A program made the position numbers and the translations under genes. Source: a virus. Taken from it: a DNA stretch of 49,888 nt. The notes under the pieces were generated by a model. The model was given only the letters and a program-made list of their open reading frames with translations. It had not been told where the DNA came from and made no database searches. Of this stretch, positions 48,277-49,888 are shown piece after piece. Position 1 is the stretch's first letter. Each line of letters begins with the position of its first letter. The stretch lies in IMG/VR virus record IMGVR_UViG_3300022752_000109, positions 1-49,888 of that record, one strand, 5' to 3'.

Positions 48277-48604
48277 TTTTCAGTTTCTCTCTGAGTTGTT
48301 CTTCTGTAAATGTAGTTTCACTAATCATATGTCCCAAAACTTCTTTGGAAGGATTTTTTGTATCGTAATCGCAGACATATTTGTTATGAGCGTCCCTAAA
48401 ATATACCTTTCCATTTTTATCTTTTAGGTAGTTAATGTTTCCGTAATAACAAGAATCATCAATACTTCTTAAATAACTTTTTGGTGCATTGTCTAAAAAC
48501 TTTACTGTTTCATTAACCAAAGAATATTCTTCTTTTTGTTCTTCTTGTTTGGGAACTACTTGAAGTTTAGACTTTGAAAGTAGTTTGTTGAGTAAGTTAA
48601 TCAT
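48269..48604 (-). CDS. Hypothetical protein, downstream part of a frameshift fusion
   Basis: The frame has an internal ATG at 48604 (MINLLNKLLSKSKLQVVPKQ) that looks like the true start of a separate gene of about 111 residues: EYSLVNETVKFLDNAPKSYL, DSCYYGNINYLKDKNGKVYF, RDAHNKYVCDYDTKNPSKEV. The annotated long frame begins at 48952 and reads through it. See the frameshift finding. Function unknown; a small beta domain is likely. Confidence 0.55.
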   Translation of the reverse strand: MINLLNKLLSKSKLQVVPKQEEQKEEYSLVNETVKFLDNAPKSYLRSIDDSCYYGNINYLKDKNGKVYFRDAHNKYVCDYDTKNPSKEVLGHMISETTFTEEQLREKLKND

Positions 48605-48952
48605 AATCATTATCAAAAGGGGGGCTTTACGATTCATTATTTCTTTAATCCTCTCCACCACAGCAGGATTTTGTGGTTGATTTAGTCTCTCTACAAGTTC
48701 ATCATATGCTTCTGCGGATAGAATAATTTTTTTTGGTTCTTGTGCTAATCTCAACCTGCGTTCTGGGGAAATACTTAACCTGTAAGGGTCGTCATAAGGA
48801 TAGATGTATTCTTGAAACCAACCAATACACAAACTCTCCCAGAATTCATCATATCCCCACTCATCACCGTCATTATAACAGTCAAGAATATACAGGACAT
48901 TACGAAATCCATCAAGAAAAAGTTCCCATTTTGTTGGATTTTCAAATCTCAT
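48605..48952 (-). pseudogene. Antitoxin-like (DUF1778-type) gene with a possible 1-nt deletion
   Basis: Begins MRFENPTKWELFLDGFRNVL, then a segment LSISPERRLRLAQEPKKIIL, SAEAYDELVERLNQPQNPAV, VERIKEIMNRKAPL. The part 'IxLSAEAYDELVERLxxP...P-V-MxRKAPxD' matches DUF1778-type antitoxins and related small proteins. At 48619-48624 a C6 run (minus strand) is followed by the next gene. One more C would end this protein at KAPPFDNDYD and overlap the next start; in the given sequence the frame instead fuses with the downstream gene. A disrupted gene or a sequencing error cannot be told apart here. Confidence 0.55.
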
Positions 48953-49245
48953 TTTAACATCTCATCAACATCAACAGCATCATAATCATCAATACCAAGT
49001 TTCAATCTTACAAAATCAGTAAAATCTGTAGCATCTCGTTCATAGACACAATATCCACCATTATTATCACTTTCTGTGTAGTTGGAGAAATAATCATCAA
49101 ACACTACCATAATTGCAAGTGCTCTGGATTTATCGTGCTCCGTCAAGTTCTTATGAGGATGTGCTACAATTTTTGTAATACACTCAAAGAGTTCTTCACG
49201 AGTATATGAGAATGCTTTTGCTTCTTGGTTGAGTTCGTATGTCAT
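48949..49245 (-). CDS. Hypothetical protein (98 aa)
   Basis: MTYELNQEAKAFSYTREELF, ECITKIVAHPHKNLTEHDKS, RALAIMVVFDDYFSNYTESD, then DYDAVDVDEMLK. An acidic, helical protein. No family recognised. It overlaps the next gene by 4 nt. Confidence 0.68.
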   Translation of the reverse strand: MTYELNQEAKAFSYTREELFECITKIVAHPHKNLTEHDKSRALAIMVVFDDYFSNYTESDNNGGYCVYERDATDFTDFVRLKLGIDDYDAVDVDEMLK

Positions 49246-49442
49246 ACAGTCTCATCCCATTCCTCGTATCTGGTATTGATTCTACCAGCATTATTGAAAA
49301 TATTCAAGTGTCCTATGCGACCATCCTCAAAATAAAATGCCATCCACACATGATGCCCTTCATCCATCACCTCATAATGATAGGATTTGATGTTGTCAAG
49401 TAGAAACTCGTCTGGGTTGAATAGTGTTTTATCATCAGTCAT
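49242..49442 (-). CDS. Small hypothetical protein (66 aa)
   Basis: MTDDKTLFNPDEFLLDNIKS, YHYEVMDEGHHVWMAFYFED, GRIGHLNIFNNAGRINTRYE. A small domain with 'YEVMDEGHHVWMAFYFEDGRIGHLNIF', possibly a beta sheet. Overlaps neighbours by 4 nt at both ends. Function unknown. Confidence 0.65.
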   Translation of the reverse strand: MTDDKTLFNPDEFLLDNIKSYHYEVMDEGHHVWMAFYFEDGRIGHLNIFNNAGRINTRYEEWDETV

Positions 49443-49720
49443 TTCAGTTCTCCATAAAGTTCCAAAATCCTTTTTGCGATCACTATAGCAAGTTGTTTGT
49501 TGCCGATAGACATATCTTCGGTAATGTTTTTAGAACCTTCTTCGTGTCCCTTTTCACTGGACTTAATGTAAACTCCACCATTATCAGCATTGAGTTCTAC
49601 ACGATAAGTCATTCCCTCTGCTTCATCACAGAGTTCATAAACATCAGTCAAACTATGAAGAATCTCAGTTCCAGGAACAATGTTGTAGGGTTGGAAAGTC
49701 ATTTGATGTTCAGCATCCAT
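49439..49720 (-). CDS. Small hypothetical protein (93 aa)
   Basis: MDAEHQMTFQPYNIVPGTEI, LHSLTDVYELCDEAEGMTYR, VELNADNGGVYIKSSEKGHE, NKQLAIVIAKRILELYGELK. A soluble, mixed alpha/beta protein. M7 is a possible later start. Overlaps neighbours. Function unknown. Confidence 0.65.
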   Translation of the reverse strand: MDAEHQMTFQPYNIVPGTEILHSLTDVYELCDEAEGMTYRVELNADNGGVYIKSSEKGHEEGSKNITEDMSIGNKQLAIVIAKRILELYGELK

Positions 49721-49888
49721 TATTCAAGACCTCAATAATATTCAGTATATCACGAACATTTACCAAAATCAATTCGTCCTTCACATAAGCACATTCTTCT
49801 ACAAGTGCCAGAAGAATTGCACCATATTCATAACGAACACGAACACTCATAGGGTCTTTATCTTCCAAACGAATAAGTTTTCCAACAG
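49710..49888 (-). CDS. Hypothetical protein, 5' end beyond the window
   Basis: The frame is open from the right edge: VGKLIRLEDKDPMSVRVRYE, YGAILLALVEECAYVKDELI, LVNVRDILNIIEVLNNGC, ending at TGA 49710-49712, which overlaps the next start. It is a helical C-terminal fragment of unknown function. Confidence 0.6.
   Translation of the reverse strand, partial: VGKLIRLEDKDPMSVRVRYEYGAILLALVEECAYVKDELILVNVRDILNIIEVLNNGC

Noticed and set aside
1-49888. CRISPR arrays, tRNA genes, IS elements or attachment sites
   Set aside because: No direct-repeat/spacer pattern, no tRNA-like fold and no transposase or integrase gene is visible on either strand.

Overview
The window looks like part of the genome of a T4-like cyanophage (a contractile-tailed virus of marine-type cyanobacteria). 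The evidence is a run of T4 structural homologues in T4-like order (gp25, gp6, gp8, gp13, gp14, gp15, gp16). Between them lie giant repetitive baseplate/fibre proteins of the kind seen in cyanomyoviruses. There are also T4-type late promoter boxes (NATAAATA) and a long tract of tiny, tightly packed genes. Every convincing gene reads on the minus strand, so transcription runs from high to low coordinates. The DNA is AT-rich. I see no tRNA, rRNA, CRISPR array, integrase or insertion sequence.

Region 49.9-45.0 kb: a chain of small early/middle-type genes, most unrecognised, often joined by ATGA or TGATG overlaps. Recognisable members are a FeoA-domain protein, an LpxH-like metallophosphoesterase and a protein with an antitoxin-like (DUF1778-type) tail. 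The last of these appears fused to the next gene by a 1-nt deletion in a C6 run.

Region 45.0-35.5 kb: accessory 'microgene' region. It holds an SF2 helicase, a ligase-like nucleotidyltransferase, several very small membrane proteins and many conserved-looking small proteins. Its most striking non-coding feature is a repeated intergenic cassette: six clear copies (A-D, F, G) plus one partial copy (E). Each carries a sigma70-type promoter with an extended -10 (TGC-AATACT), usually preceded by a stem-loop built on GTGCCA...TGGCAC. They resemble the mobile promoter/stem-loop elements described in other T4-type phages. One intergenic region (36.1-36.2 kb) carries five DnaA-box-like sequences in an imperfect inverted repeat over a candidate promoter.

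Region 35.5-30.9 kb: an AbrB-like protein, a glycosyltransferase, two small conserved proteins, then baseplate wedge gp25 and gp6.

Region 30.9-9.2 kb: three giant structural genes and gp8. The first giant gene (with a YHYH domain) is interrupted by one in-frame TAA at 25394-25396. Without it the ORF would run about 4,000 codons from 30964 to 18956.

Region 9.2-5.2 kb: a small coiled-coil protein, neck proteins gp13 and gp14, tail-sheath stabiliser gp15 and small terminase gp16.

Region 5.2-0 kb: instead of the large terminase gene gp17 directly after gp16, there is a block of fibre/structural accessory genes. It corresponds in position to the variable region reported between gp15 and gp18 in cyanomyoviruses. 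It ends at the window edge inside a fibre gene carrying a fresh 120-bp tandem duplication.
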